From Roridomyces roridus (taxonomy: Eukaryota; Basidiomycota; Agaricomycetes; Agaricales; Mycenaceae), in assembly GCA_029378245.1 (NCBI GenBank), contig JARKIF010000040.1, forward strand, positions 186,001 to 250,000: a DNA stretch of 64,000 bases, in the 5' to 3' direction. Below the pieces are notes generated by a model that worked only from the letters and a program-made list of their open reading frames with translations, made no database searches and had not been told where the DNA came from. Shown one piece after another: positions 11,499 to 23,307 of this stretch. Both the position numbers and the translations under genes were made by a program. Each line of letters begins with the position of its first letter. Positions within the stretch are counted from its first letter, which is position 1.

Positions 11499-14400
11499 TC
11501 AAACACCCGCAGCACATTTCTCCCAATCGGTCCCCTCGACAAAACGGCCAAGATCCAATTTCGTTTGTCGATTGAAACCAAGCAGGAGCGAATTCCTCGG
11601 GTAGTAAAGACCTCCGCTGAGCCAAGGGGGTACCCAAAAATGCAGATTGGCCGCAGAATCCATGATCCAACCATCACGCATGATGGGACAATCTCCCAGG
11701 GGACTTTGGGTCGCAGGATTCATCTTCGAACAAGTCAACTTCGCACGGAATATAAAATGAAATGGGCGTCCTACCTCCCAAATCCTTATTGTTCCATCAA
11801 GCGAGGCAGAAGCAAGCCGCGAGTCGCCGTTTGGACAGAATTGGACGGAGCTCACGAAACTGGTGTGTCCGTAAAACTGTAGTCGATCCTGCTGATCGTG
11901 AATCCCCCAAATGCGTACTGTATTGTCCGTGTACCCCGACGCAATTTGAGAGTTATCACTTGTCGGCGAGAATGAAACCGAGGTAACCATGCTGGAGTGC
12001 CCTGAAAATGGGTATCCGACAGGTTGGCCGGATGTGGCATCCCAGACACCGACTGTCGATCCCTGGGCAGCCGACGTGAAATACGAGCCGTCCAGGCTGA
12101 AAGCAATCGAAAACCCAGGAGAGTTGCCCCGGATTTCGAAGAGAATGTTGCCGCTTTGCGAGTCCCACATGCGAATGATCCCATCGGTAGAGCAAGACAC
12201 GAAAGTTTTGCCGTTATTGTTAGGGTGGAAACGAACATCCCTGACTTCAACATCCGGAATTTCGTACGGTCCGCCAACGAGGGTCCCTGTACCCGCATCC
12301 CAAATTCGGATTGTACTGTCACTGGACCCACTGATGATGCACGCCCCCTCTGGGCGAGAATAATCAACGGAGTTCACATCACCCTGGTGCCCAGTGAGTG
12401 GCCCCAGCACAAGTTTCCCGTTAGTTGCATCCCAAACGCACACAGTCCGATCATCCGACGCTGTTGCAATATGTGCCGAGTCAGGGGAAAAACAGACACG
12501 ATTGATGGTGCGTGCTTGGATTGATCCCCAGATAGGTTTCCCAGACCGGGCATCCCAGAGACGCAGGGCTCCCTGCTCAGCTCCTGAGCCGGAGGCGATC
12601 CAGTCTCCGTTTGGTGACCATGAGATGGTGACGATTCTATTTTGGTCATTTTGAACCATGGCTGCAACAGGGCTTAATGACTTGACGTCCCAGACACGCA
12701 GCGTCGTATCTGTTGATCCACTTGCCAGGAAACGACCATCTGCAGAGAATGAAATCGAGTTCACAGGTCCGGTATGCCCCACAAGGGGCTCGGCGGCGGG
12801 GGTGCCGGTGCGTGCATTCCAAAGGCGGACGGTTCGATCCTCAGATGATGAAGCGATGCATCCGTCATCGCCAGGTGCAAAACGGACACATTCAATTGGA
12901 CCTGCATGTCCATGAAATGGCTCTCCGACCGATTTCCCCGTGTGCCCGTCCCAAACACGGATAACGCAGTCCCAAGAACTTGATGCGAATAGCATCCCGG
13001 ACGTGGAGAGAGAGACGGATGTCACTGGCCCTCTATGCGCCTCGATGGGCCCAGCAATGAGAGCTCCAGTCTCCGCATCCCAGATATGGCAACTGCCATG
13101 ATCGCATCCGGAGACAACACGGTAAGGTGCCTTGGATGAAATATCCACCGCACGCACAACATTCGGATGCATGAGTGGACCGACGAGGAGTTCAGTCGTG
13201 GTCGCGTCCCAAATTCGCACTGACCTATCACCCGAACCGGAGACCACTTTCGAAGCATCATGTGAGAAACGGACCGACCAAACTCGGTCGGTGTGGCCTC
13301 GGAAAGGGCCTGTCCTTGGTTCTCCGGTCGCAGCGTCCCACACCCAGATATCACCGTCATAAGAACCTGAGACAATCCGTGCATCATCGAACGAGTAACA
13401 CACCGAAAGGACTCCTGAGGTGTGTCGTCGGAATGGGGGCGCAACAAAGGAACCCGTTGCCACATCCCACACACGTACAGCGCCATCGAATGAGCCATAT
13501 GCAATTCTGGATCCATTTGAGGACATATTGACGGAAAGTATGTGAGAGGGGACATCTTGGAGCAATTCTCTCATGCTGGGCCAATCATCGTCAATTGGTC
13601 TCTGGAATTGCAAAGTTCCCGGATAGGCTTTCGCATATTGTTGCGCCACAAGTGACCGCGTGGGGGCAAATGGAAGGGCTGAGAGATAGATGTGCGGCGT
13701 GGACCGCATCGCAGGAGCGAAGGCAGTTGCAAACTTGACAGTGTCTGCGATGAAGGCCTCAAGTTCGGGTCGATTTTTGTCGAGCTGAGAATATTTGGAT
13801 CAGGTACAAGATGAATGATTTCAGTAGGAAACTTACTTTGACATATCTGAGTGCGGCTTCCAGTGCCACTTTCGCATGGGGAATGCGCCCAAGTAAGCTG
13901 AGAACCTCGAGCCAGTACAAGAATTGGCGGTGAAAGAAATCCTCGAGGCTTCCAAGTACGGCCGAGTCGGATTCGATCTCCCGGACGTGATCAAACACGA
14001 AACAGGCCGAGTATTGTAGCTTTGGGGAAATGAGAGTGTTGATTCTCTCATCTAGATTGTCAACTTGAGAATTGAGCCGCCGCGAGTCCTCCAGTTTACA
14101 TATATTGAACCGAAGCTCGGAGTGCAGGACTCCTAAACATGCCGTCGAAAGCGTGTGGTGCGCGACGGCCATGTCCAGGGTCCATAGCATCCCTCCTGAA
14201 CGTTCCGTGTCCACGAGATAGTCGATAAAAGACGTGTGCAGGACTCGAACCACCTCCCCAGGCTTCCAATACAGAACGCAACCCAGGTTGTCGAGAACCT
14301 CGGAGGATTGCTGCTGGAGAAGTTGGTCAATTGTGGTGTCCGTCATCGCTGCCTTTCCATAAACAAGACACGCCAGAACGTTCCGGGCGGCCTGTGCAAA

Positions 14401-16688
14401 CGATTTGATGTCCCACGGAGCTGAACCTTGCAGTGCCACACTGTACAGCTTGTCGAGATTGAATTCCGAGGTGTCTTGTTTATGGCCCAGCAAATCATCC
14501 AGGCGCTTCGGTGGCTCAAAGCGACTGATGTATTTGGTGGCCGTGGATGCCCAAATAAACAAGTTCCCGGAAAGCCGAACCAGTGCCTGTAGATCCACCT
14601 CGCTGGGCCAAGCCGTATCCAAATTCTTCTGCCCCCGAATCTGCGCAATCTCATGCCGGAAAAACACTTCGATGTCGGTATTGTCAGAACTAGTCCCCGG
14701 ATCGAGGCTGATTTCTTGGAAACGGGATTTAAACTGCGCCGTAAGATCAGACTCCCGCCGGCTAGTGATCAAGAAACGGAACATGCGGGGGAGCTTTGGG
14801 AACTCGTCGGCGAGCAATGAGAGCAAAGCTCCACGAGAGTCGGCGTTCCCGCACTCATCGAGGGCGTCGAGGATGATAATTATGGGCCCCTCCATATATT
14901 GCTCTACAGACTGTAGAGGAGCGAGCAGCAGTTCGGCGAATTGTGTGCGAATGGGCGCATTGACGATGCCGGCATCGCGATTGATCGCCGCTGTGATGGC
15001 CGCCGCAAAGCGCGCGTCGAAGAGGCCAAGAGAGTACGCGAGAGTGCGGATGACAGCACCAGGATTGCTGTGTGCTGAATCCCCTCGTTGGAAGAAGAGG
15101 AATGCACCGAGACGATCGAGTGGGCGGAAGCGCTCGGAGATGGTCGTGGATATGGTGCTTTTGCCGCATCCGGCAACACCAGACAGCCAGAGCACGTTCC
15201 CAGTCGCCGACGGGAGTGTGATCCAGTCTGTGATGTCATCGAGGAGCTTCTGCCGCGTCCCGAGCAGGCAGGTGGTGTGCAGAGCGGCGTTCATGTCGTT
15301 CGGGTTGAGACGTTTGAGGGTCTCGGCTTGTTCTATTAAATAGTTAGCTTTCTGAGAGAGCGAGAGGTTGGCACCGCACCAAGCGCGTCGAGCTTGTCCA
15401 TTATCTTTGTTGACATGAACAAAGATTGAACTGTGAGACCACCCTCAAAGGCCGCTTTGAGCTTGAGCAATGTATCGCAGAGACCGTCGATTTTTTGTTG
15501 CTGCGTGTCCCAGATACCTTCGACCGCATGCGCTACGTAGGATGAGTGATGGATATTTGTGGGAGAAAAAGGACTGACTGCCGAATCCGTGCCGAGTGTA
15601 TTCCTGAATAAACAACGCACATTCCACTGTCTGTTTGACAATGGCAGACGCCTGCTGCTCGAGGGTCTTGATTTTCTGAGGTAGGAAATCGAGGTCCTTC
15701 ACGAACGAATACACCTCATCCATCGTTTTCGCGAGCTTGGTGAGTTTGCCATCCGTCTCCTGCTGCTTTTTAACAACCTAACTATCATTTCAGCGGGAAT
15801 AATTGCCAGAGAAGCGAGCCGGTACGCACTTGATACACAGAGGTGAGGATCTTCCAGGCTACATTTGCGTATGGATGAATCTGTGAACACGATGAATCGC
15901 GCCGTTGCCCAGAACGAGGATCGTACCGTGGCGAGCTGGTCCCCGAGTTTGATGACAATGTCGAGCTTGGAAGTGACCGATTCCAACGTCGACAGCAGAT
16001 CGCTTGCGGCCGGAAGTAAGGTTTCGACGGCCGAGACCTTCCCAGTGATTTTATCCGGCGCCCCGAGGACTTGTGAAGCTACGCCTCCAAGCCCGATATT
16101 CTGAGTATCCTTCTTCGCCTTCTCGATGGCCAAAGCAGCGACTTGGTTGGTATCTTGTATCAGCCGCACCGAGATCATCCCCGAGTTCTTGTTCACAGGT
16201 CCGCCAGTGAGCGGGAGTTGCTCAACTAAATATTATGTTCGTAAAGCAACCCCGGGTCGATCAAAGCAGAGGACGCACCATTTTCCGTGCTCGCACGGGC
16301 AGCCAGCGCGGGTAGATCCACAGTCGTTACTCCAAGGCACTTGTCCGAAGAGAACGGATTGCACGAGTCGTGAAAAACACGTAGCGAGACTCCGGAGCCC
16401 GAATCAGTGGCCCTGGACCTATTCAGAGGCATGATACAGGATGGTAGGCGCAAGACTCACAGAGTGAAAATATGCTCCCATTTGGGCTCGAGGTTCCTCT
16501 CAATTGTCCGCGTCCGCTGCACTTCCTTCCCATCTCGATAGAGCGCCACGTAGAGATTCGGCTTCTTTCCGTGCAATGGGCCAGGCTTCCATGAAATTGC
16601 GCTCACGGACAACACTGCAGAATTCAAGGAATGTGAATGCGGGAGCAGGAGATCTCCTACCGATGAGTGAGTTGCCGGTGCTGGACAT
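11499..16688 (-). CDS. C2-NACHT-WD40 NLR-like receptor
   Basis: This is a STAND P-loop NTPase that probably senses a ligand through its WD40 repeats and signals by oligomerising. The start at 16688 gives MSSTGNSLI, then, after a short intron, a C2-like domain (VLSVSAISWKPGP...WEHIFTL). Helical exons with many small introns run to about 15.3 kb. The NACHT domain follows, with Walker A GVAGCGKST and Walker B IIIILDALDECG. A 52-nt intron (13785-13836) leads to the last exon. That exon carries 14 WD40 repeats, enough for two seven-bladed propellers, and a conserved tail (LHFWVPPW...KLDLGRFVEGTDWEKC), stopping with TGA at 11499. The length is roughly 1,500 residues and no break is seen in the WD40 or NACHT exons. 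The fungal family is linked to self/non-self recognition; its function here is inferred. Confidence 0.85.
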
Positions 16689-17532
16689 GGTGGGTTGCGC
16701 GTCTTTACTGTGCGACGGCGCGCTATAAGGCCGTACGCGTGGATAGTGCCTCGATGGTGCCTGGAATACAATTATTGACATAGATGCACGCAACAAGCAC
16801 CGACCGACAGCGAGTTGACAGGTCAGGGTCTAGCGGTCAATGGTCATTGCTGCCGGCAAAGTCGGGAGTCGGATAGTGCGGATTGTCGACAAGGGGAGGC
16901 CCCGGGAATCCCACATGAGACCGTCTTCCAAGACTGGAGGCCGAATGCGAAGGGGACAAATGCGGACAATGCGGGTCGACTCTCGAGCTCGACTCTGCGG
17001 ATGCCACCGTCAGTCACCAGGTCCTCGTGCCATCAGTACTAATTCACGGCCGTAGTCGCGGACGAGTTAGAGCGCCGTAGATCTAGGACGCCAAGTTTGG
17101 GCGTGTGACCAAGAGAGAGAGACATGGAGAAACCAAGGAGAAGCTTGATGTGACGTAAGCAACACCGTGACGCGGCAAATCACGAGCTTTATGGCACTGC
17201 CTTCGGTGGTCATCCGAATCGACGCGTTTTCGACGCGTTTCTTGCTGAATATACCTACTAAAAGCTCTCAGGAACCACTTATTTCGAGCCAACTTTCAAG
17301 GCCTGAATAATTCTGGAGTAGAGATTGCGAGCGCCTTATGAACTTTCTGGATTCCCGCATCCTGCGGGGCCTCATTGAACTACAATTGAAATTACATCGA
17401 AATTACAGAATTACAACATTCAAAATTATATCAGCATGTACATCTACGGCGTCAGAAAAGAGTGTAAGCCAAACGAAAGTATAGGTGCCCAATATTATAG
17501 TAGCAGTGCATCGAGAGTGATATTCAACTTGC
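16689..17532. other. spacer between two minus-strand genes
   Basis: About 0.8 kb holding the promoter of the NACHT-WD40 gene and the 3' flank of the EF-hand gene. No coding signal or repeat stands out. Confidence 0.5.
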
Positions 17533-20500
17533 CTAGGGCGTAGGCGTCGACAACGATATCAACTTGCAGAGCATACCCTTGATCTCAGACAACTCCGTCT
17601 CCAGCGAAGTGATCCTGTCTTCTAGTTTTGGTTTCTTCGTCTGTGTCGCACGATCAGCCGAACGGACGAGTAGGGGGCAGTTGACACAAACAAACCTTTT
17701 TGCGATACACCTCGGGAATGCTGTCCGGACCAGCCCCGCCTGCATTCGATATCCGCCTCTCCGACGGCCGTTTCTCAAAGTCAAAGTGATAAAAGTAGTC
17801 GTCTACTGTCCCTGGTGCGGCAGAACGGCGAACCTGGAAGCTGCAATTAGAAATGGTTCAATTCCGATACGCCAAGGATGCAGACTCACCGAGCGGCGGC
17901 GGGGACCACGAGGATGGGGTGGTGGCTACGGAACAAGTGTCAGGGATTATGATTCTTTTTTTTCGCACCGAAACCACTCACCGCTAATAAACCGAGAGGC
18001 GGGCTGGCATTGTCAAACGAAGCCTTAGACGCGCTCGGCTGTGGCGGCAGCGGGAACACCAATATCTGTTCAGGTAAGGGCGGCGGGGACCGTGTCCGCG
18101 GGGCGCTAGATATCATTGATAAGCCCGGCGTCTGCGGTACATCCCCGAGAGTATCTTGATAGGCCGGAGGATGCTATACGATAAATCAGTTTGAGATACC
18201 CAAGAGGAAGTGACCACCACATACATCTTGGAAGACCTCATGCCAATCATTGAATATCCCGCCCGCAAAGCACTGCACCAAAAAGTCCGTCTCCAACCTT
18301 TGCTGTTTCCAACTCTGGATCAGGGTGTGGTACCGCGCGCTAAAAGCCGTGACCAGATTCCGGAGGCTCGCAGTCATGGCGTGAAATTCCCGGTCGGAGA
18401 GTACCATTGTGTTGGCCGTCTCGATGATTTGCTGGTGCCGTTCAAGAATTAGGTCAAGGAAGCATAGGATGAACTGCAAGTGAACCGGAGACGTCAGATA
18501 CCTGAAACCAAGTCGTTCGATTTACTTACGCCTTCGAGGCGGTGTGTCCCAAGGATGGCCAGAATCTGAACAATACTCGAATCAACACCAAGTTTCACTG
18601 AGGAGTTCAAACTTGACCAACCGTCTCAGGGCTCTCCAGCTGATACTGAATCCTCTCAAGCCTCGACTTGAATCTCTCCGTCTCCAACCGCATGATCTCC
18701 TCCCTCAACGCATTCAACGGCCCCGTCTCCGGCGCGTGATGCATCCGGCCATGCGCGCTTGGTGCAGTACTGTCTGCAGTGAGGGAGTTGACGACGAGCC
18801 ACAGTTCGGAGAGTCCACTTGATTTGATGTAGGCTTTGACGGATTGACGGTTTTGCGGCATCACGGTGCGGGCGGACGATTCTAAGGCGGAGAATAAAGC
18901 CTGGGTGGAGGAGTAACGTCAGACTTCGCTCCAACTTGTTGGAGGTGCAGAAGAACTAACTTTGCACCGCGTTTTGTATGCGAGCGCATTCTGCTTCCAT
19001 CCCACAGCCCAACTGCATACGCAGTCCTTCATAAGTTATCCTTTGATAAGTATGCGAGGATGTGCTCACAAAGAAAGCCACTGAACGGCGGACCACTCTG
19101 TTGGACGCGACTTGAAGAAATGATTCACCTCCTGAACGGAGATATACCCGCTCCCGTCGTCGTCGATGGCATCGGCAATGTTGGGGTAATCTATGAGTGT
19201 CACCGTCCGCGTCAATTGAAGTGGGACGGGAGCGACACGGAGGTACATACATATGACTTGACGGAGAACGTTGAGCGTCCATTGTTCCGGATGGACTTGA
19301 CCCGCGCTTTTCTGATGCTCTCCGAATTTCTGAGAAAAGTGGTTGTGAACGGCTGTCAGGGTTGATCTTTCAATGAGGAGTTTCAGATGAGACGAGAGTA
19401 AGTGTACCGTCTACGAAATGCCGCGACTTGCAACTGATGCGCCAATTCTGAAGATGGGAGGTAAACAACAATCGAGGAGAGCTTTGAAGACAGCACACCA
19501 TGCCTGGATCCAGTCAGCAAATGAATTCTCCATGAAATATAGAGAGACACATACTCTTCCAAACCGTCTTAATATCCTCGTCCTTGATCAGTTCATGGGG
19601 TCCCGAGTTCAACTATGAGAGCCTCTTCAAAATGGAGTCCAATCAGGATTATAGGGGACGCACCTGCTGCAAAATAGTCTCAGTCGACCGTTCTACTGCC
19701 TCAGCCATTTCCTTCTGCGCCGCTTCGACCCTCATCGCAAAGGCAGGCCTGGAGCAGATGTTATGTGGGAAACGATGCTGAATGAACACCAGGCGAGTAC
19801 GCACATATTGGCGGCTAGCGCCTCATCCAAACCTTGCTGTAAACTTGCATGGACTTGCGCAGGTAGACCTTCGGTGGCGCCAAAATGACTCTTGGCCAGC
19901 TCGTCGAGGAACTGCGGGTTCTGAAAACAGGATTAACATCGCCTCCACCGGTGAGATGCGGGCGAAATCAAACTTGGACTCACCCCCAGAGCCGCTTCCC
20001 CACCACTCTCCTGCACGCGCTTCTCAACAGCCACCTCGAGCGGTGTCTGACGCGAAATATACGCCAGCGCTTTATCTAGCTTCTCCGTCACGCTCTCCAA
20101 TTTCGCGGAAACACTGCTGACGTTGGTGCTCATATCAGTGATCTGCAACGCCGAGCTTTCTGTGAGAAGGAATTGGAGCTGGGCCTTGTGATCGACGAAG
20201 GACTGGGCGAAACCGGTGAGCTTGTTCCTGTATTGACTTGATCGGAGTGTACGGGCTGGGATCGGACGAAGTCAGAATTTGAGGGGCGAGAAAGGTATGC
20301 GACGGGAGCTCACCGAAGTGCCCGTGCTTGTAATAGACCCTATGAGAGAGAGACGATCGGCTTTTGAGGGGTAGATGACGGGTGAGCGCTTACTCGCTGA
20401 AGTTGCCAAAATCCTCCATTGTTTTCTTCACCTGAATCGCCGCATCAGAAAGAATATTTTGCGGAGCGTTACTCAATCTCACCTCCTCGAAGAATGTATC

Positions 20501-21795
20501 TAGGCTTCTTTTAATGCCCGCTGCAGCGCGAAAGATCGTCTGGAGATCACACAAAGTGAACCAGAACGTTGTCTGCGGAGGCAGTTAGAGTACGCCGGTG
20601 TCCCGAGAAGAGAGTATCATACCATCGTGTGATACACCACCAACTGCGTCCGTTTGTCAGTCCTAAGTCACTTGAGAGCAGGAAAACTCACGATATTCTT
20701 CTCATTCTCCATCCGCTCGAGCTCATGCTTGACAATTAGCTGGATGAAAAATTCAACATAGACTCTCCATGCCAGGACTCGCAAAATTACCGAAAGCACC
20801 GACTCTGCAACCATGACCGCCGGAATGTACTTTGTCACCGAGTCCAGGATGACAATAATATCATGCGCCGGCGCGAGCACAGCCGTCACGTTCTCTTTCA
20901 CAACGCCCCACGCTTCGCCTACCGAGGAGGATTAGACGCGCATGTTATGAAATGGAGGCACGTACTGGCGGTAACGTCCTCCACGACTGTCTGCGCCTTG
21001 GTCAGATTCTGCAGTCCCATCGTGATCAAAGGGCCTGAGGGGCTAGGTCAACTCGAGGACGAAGCTCAATCAAGAGGATGGACGCACCAACAGTAGCAGC
21101 AACCTTGGCCTTGTCCATTTCCGCCGTGGCGAGCAGAGAATGGACTGCGCCTTGGTGATGCCGGCCTCCGTGCCCGTGCCCGCCAGACTCAGGAAGTCCG
21201 TCGATCACGCGTCCGTCGGTGTGATGCCTCCGCTGCGCTTGCGCTGCTATGACGGCGGCGGCTGCCATCATCGGGGTTGGTGTCGGGAGGAGCGCGTGTG
21301 CCGTTGGGAGGATGCTCTCCCGCATGTGCGATGTGAACTCGGATGAGCGCGCCGGGGGCGTTGGGGCTGGATACAGTGATCACTATTTGCGGAATAGAAA
21401 CGATAAAGCAATACTCACGGAGTACCACAGATTCACTAGACGTCTCGGATCCCCCCGAACGGGTTTGAGGGTACACCAAAGCACCATGAATCAGCTGTGG
21501 ATCCGAGTAGTTGCGGCGGTTGTGGCCCAAGACGGGTGGTACGGGAGGGAGGGACTGCACACCGGCAACAAGTAAGACATGGCGAGAATCCAGGAGCATG
21601 TAGGCGCACCTCGATATCCTTGGGCGAAGAGCCTGGAGATTTTCTCGTCGGTGTATCCGTGGAACGCTTGCGGTTGCGCAGATACGAAAACGGTGACTGA
21701 CGCCTCTTTTCAGTGAGAGGGGGTGGCGCCTCGAGGTCCATCCAGGACGAATCTACGGTGTTGTCGCGCCGCCCACGCGTAGGGAAGATGGACAT
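17533..21795 (-). CDS. large multi-exon EF-hand protein
   Basis: The start at 21795 gives MSIFPTRGRRDNTVDSSW with a basic, serine-rich N-terminus. The first exon (21610-21795) is followed by many small exons separated by introns of about 45-60 nt. Helical segments follow (GPLITMGLQNLTKAQ, then AVMVAESVLSVILRVLAWRVY, then ALQITDMSTNVSSVSAKLES). A canonical EF-hand loop, DDDGSGYISVQEV, lies near 19160. More helices (LQFILCFLDLILERHQQII) follow, and a terminal coiled coil (RITSLETELSEIKGMLCKL) ends at 17533. Proteins of this type are widespread and uncharacterised in Agaricomycetes; the family link is from memory. Calcium binding at the EF-hand is expected. Individual exon borders in the middle were not all verified. 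Confidence 0.6.
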
Positions 21796-22309
21796 GGTGG
21801 TGGTGAGGGAATGAGAAAGGGTGACATTATTGCGCTCATGGCCATAATTACACGGTCGCTTCGCCCAAAGTTAGCATAGTTACAACGTCGAATCAGAGGC
21901 GTGGGCGCTCACGAAGGCGTGTGACTGCAAGCGCTCATGAAAACTGCTATATGCTATATTCCTCGGCGTGCATTCCCAAATCAAAGACGATTGCACAGTA
22001 CATGAGAACGAAACTCGCGCAAATCACTAAGCGAGGTCAGAGCTTCACTGTCCGCCCAAGAGTCAGGTAATCTGTACAGAGAGGAGCGCCGAATCAGTAA
22101 TGAATCATTAATAGATTCCATCTCGCCCATGCAACAACCGAACACTGTCACCATGTCTCCCGTATGTCTTCGGGAGGAATTGAAAACCGAAACTACTGCC
22201 AAGACACTAGCGCGGCCCCGCATCTGTCCCCGTGGCAGCGATAGACATTTAACCCGCCCGAACATGCCGGCGGCGTATCACAAGGTTTAGGGTGGGACAA
22301 GACACAGCG
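21796..22309. other. promoter spacer of the EF-hand gene
   Basis: About 0.5 kb upstream of the EF-hand gene with no recognisable coding sequence. It ends at the left target duplication of a MITE. Confidence 0.5.
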
Positions 22310-22319
22310 CCCAATGTCG

Positions 22320-22680
22320 AGGCACGACCAAAATGGTAGCGTTAGGCGTTGATGGCGCCTATTGATCAGGCCAGATTGCCGTGATCGTTGCGACGCCTAT
22401 CCATCAATGCTCGGCATCAAATGCCAAGACTCGGATTCAGCAGTGAGTGGCGGTTAGAAAACGGGTTAGGTTGGGTTCGGTTAGGTTCAGTTAGGATAGG
22501 TTGGGTGGTTAAAGGTTAGGTTGGTTAAAGTTAGGACCCAAGGGATGGTGTAAAAAAAAATGGGGGAGGGACTTGTGAAATTTCAGGCAGCCAGGGATGA
22601 TTGCCGAGCATTGATGGATAGGCTTTGTCACGTGCAATAGGCGTCGGACACGCCTAACGCTACCATTTTGGTATAGACTC
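22320..22680. mobile_element. 361-bp MITE with 10-bp target duplication
   Basis: CCCAATGTCG occurs immediately outside both ends (22310-22319 and 22681-22690). Inside, a perfect 23-bp inverted repeat (22327-22349 and 22650-22672; core CCAAAATGGTAGCGTTAGG) lies a few bases in from each end. Weaker inverted similarity extends about 100 bp and includes CCATCAATGCTCGGCA. The duplication length fits a Mutator-like family. No reading frame is present. Confidence 0.8.
22450..22535. repeat. degenerate GGTTAG-type tandem repeat inside the MITE
   Basis: A run of GGTTAG, GGTTGGGTTCGG, GGTTAGGTTCAG and similar units forms the centre of the element. It resembles fungal telomere repeat (TTAGGG) but is irregular and is flanked on both sides by the MITE arms. 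It is an internal array, not a chromosome end. Confidence 0.7.
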
Positions 22681-22690
22681 CCCAATGTCG

Positions 22691-23298
22691 TTCGCCTTGA
22701 TGAAATGAGGGAACATGTGGTATTGCGTGTAAGTGCCCGAGTACTTTCCGAGGAACAGGGAGACAGCGAGAATGTGGCGGCAAAGATCTTGCTGGAACAG
22801 TCGCCGGCGGTGGATGATCATGGTGGGAGGTGGACAAGGAGGACGACAATCACGTCACGTCACGGTGTTGATCGGATGTCGCGTGATCTCGGCCGAGTCC
22901 GCTTACATGTCCGAGTCGCCCGGCAGCGCCCGGATAAACTTGACATTTCCGATTATTTCGGAGGTGCCCTTCTATGTAATTTCCCGACGCTTGGGCTTCA
23001 TTCGAGTTCCAATTGCTCGAAATGGACTCCCGGCATCAATTTGGCGTGCGCAAAAAATCTCGTTGGACCTGGGTTATGTAAGCTCGCCGGTCCTGCACCA
23101 TAGTTCCCGGGCTGTTTGAATAATATACACAACTTGCATTGACTTGAAGTGACAACAGAGAAGAGCTCCAGTGACACCAGCGCGGTCTAGGAAGTAGGAC
23201 TGGTAACATTCAAGTTGTTGATGTGAATCACACGTGCCAGTGTGATGGCAGCCCGCTGACATCTGGAATGCAAGGCTAACATATTTAAGGGCAGCGAG
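22691..23298. other. spacer upstream of the TPR-CHAT gene
   Basis: Short open frames only, with no domain. The right part becomes AT-rich and CpG-poor like the TPR exons that follow, and may hold the promoter or further 5' exons of that gene. Confidence 0.4.
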
Positions 23299-23307
23299 GT
23301 GTCTCCA

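Noticed and set aside
14405..15343. 312-codon plus-strand frame over the NACHT exon
   Set aside because: It lies antisense to Walker A and B of a well-supported gene, is basic and serine-rich, and has no domain. It is a shadow of the GC-rich coding strand.
22450..22535. Chromosome end
   Set aside because: The GGTTAG-like run is short, irregular and enclosed by MITE arms with genes on both sides.
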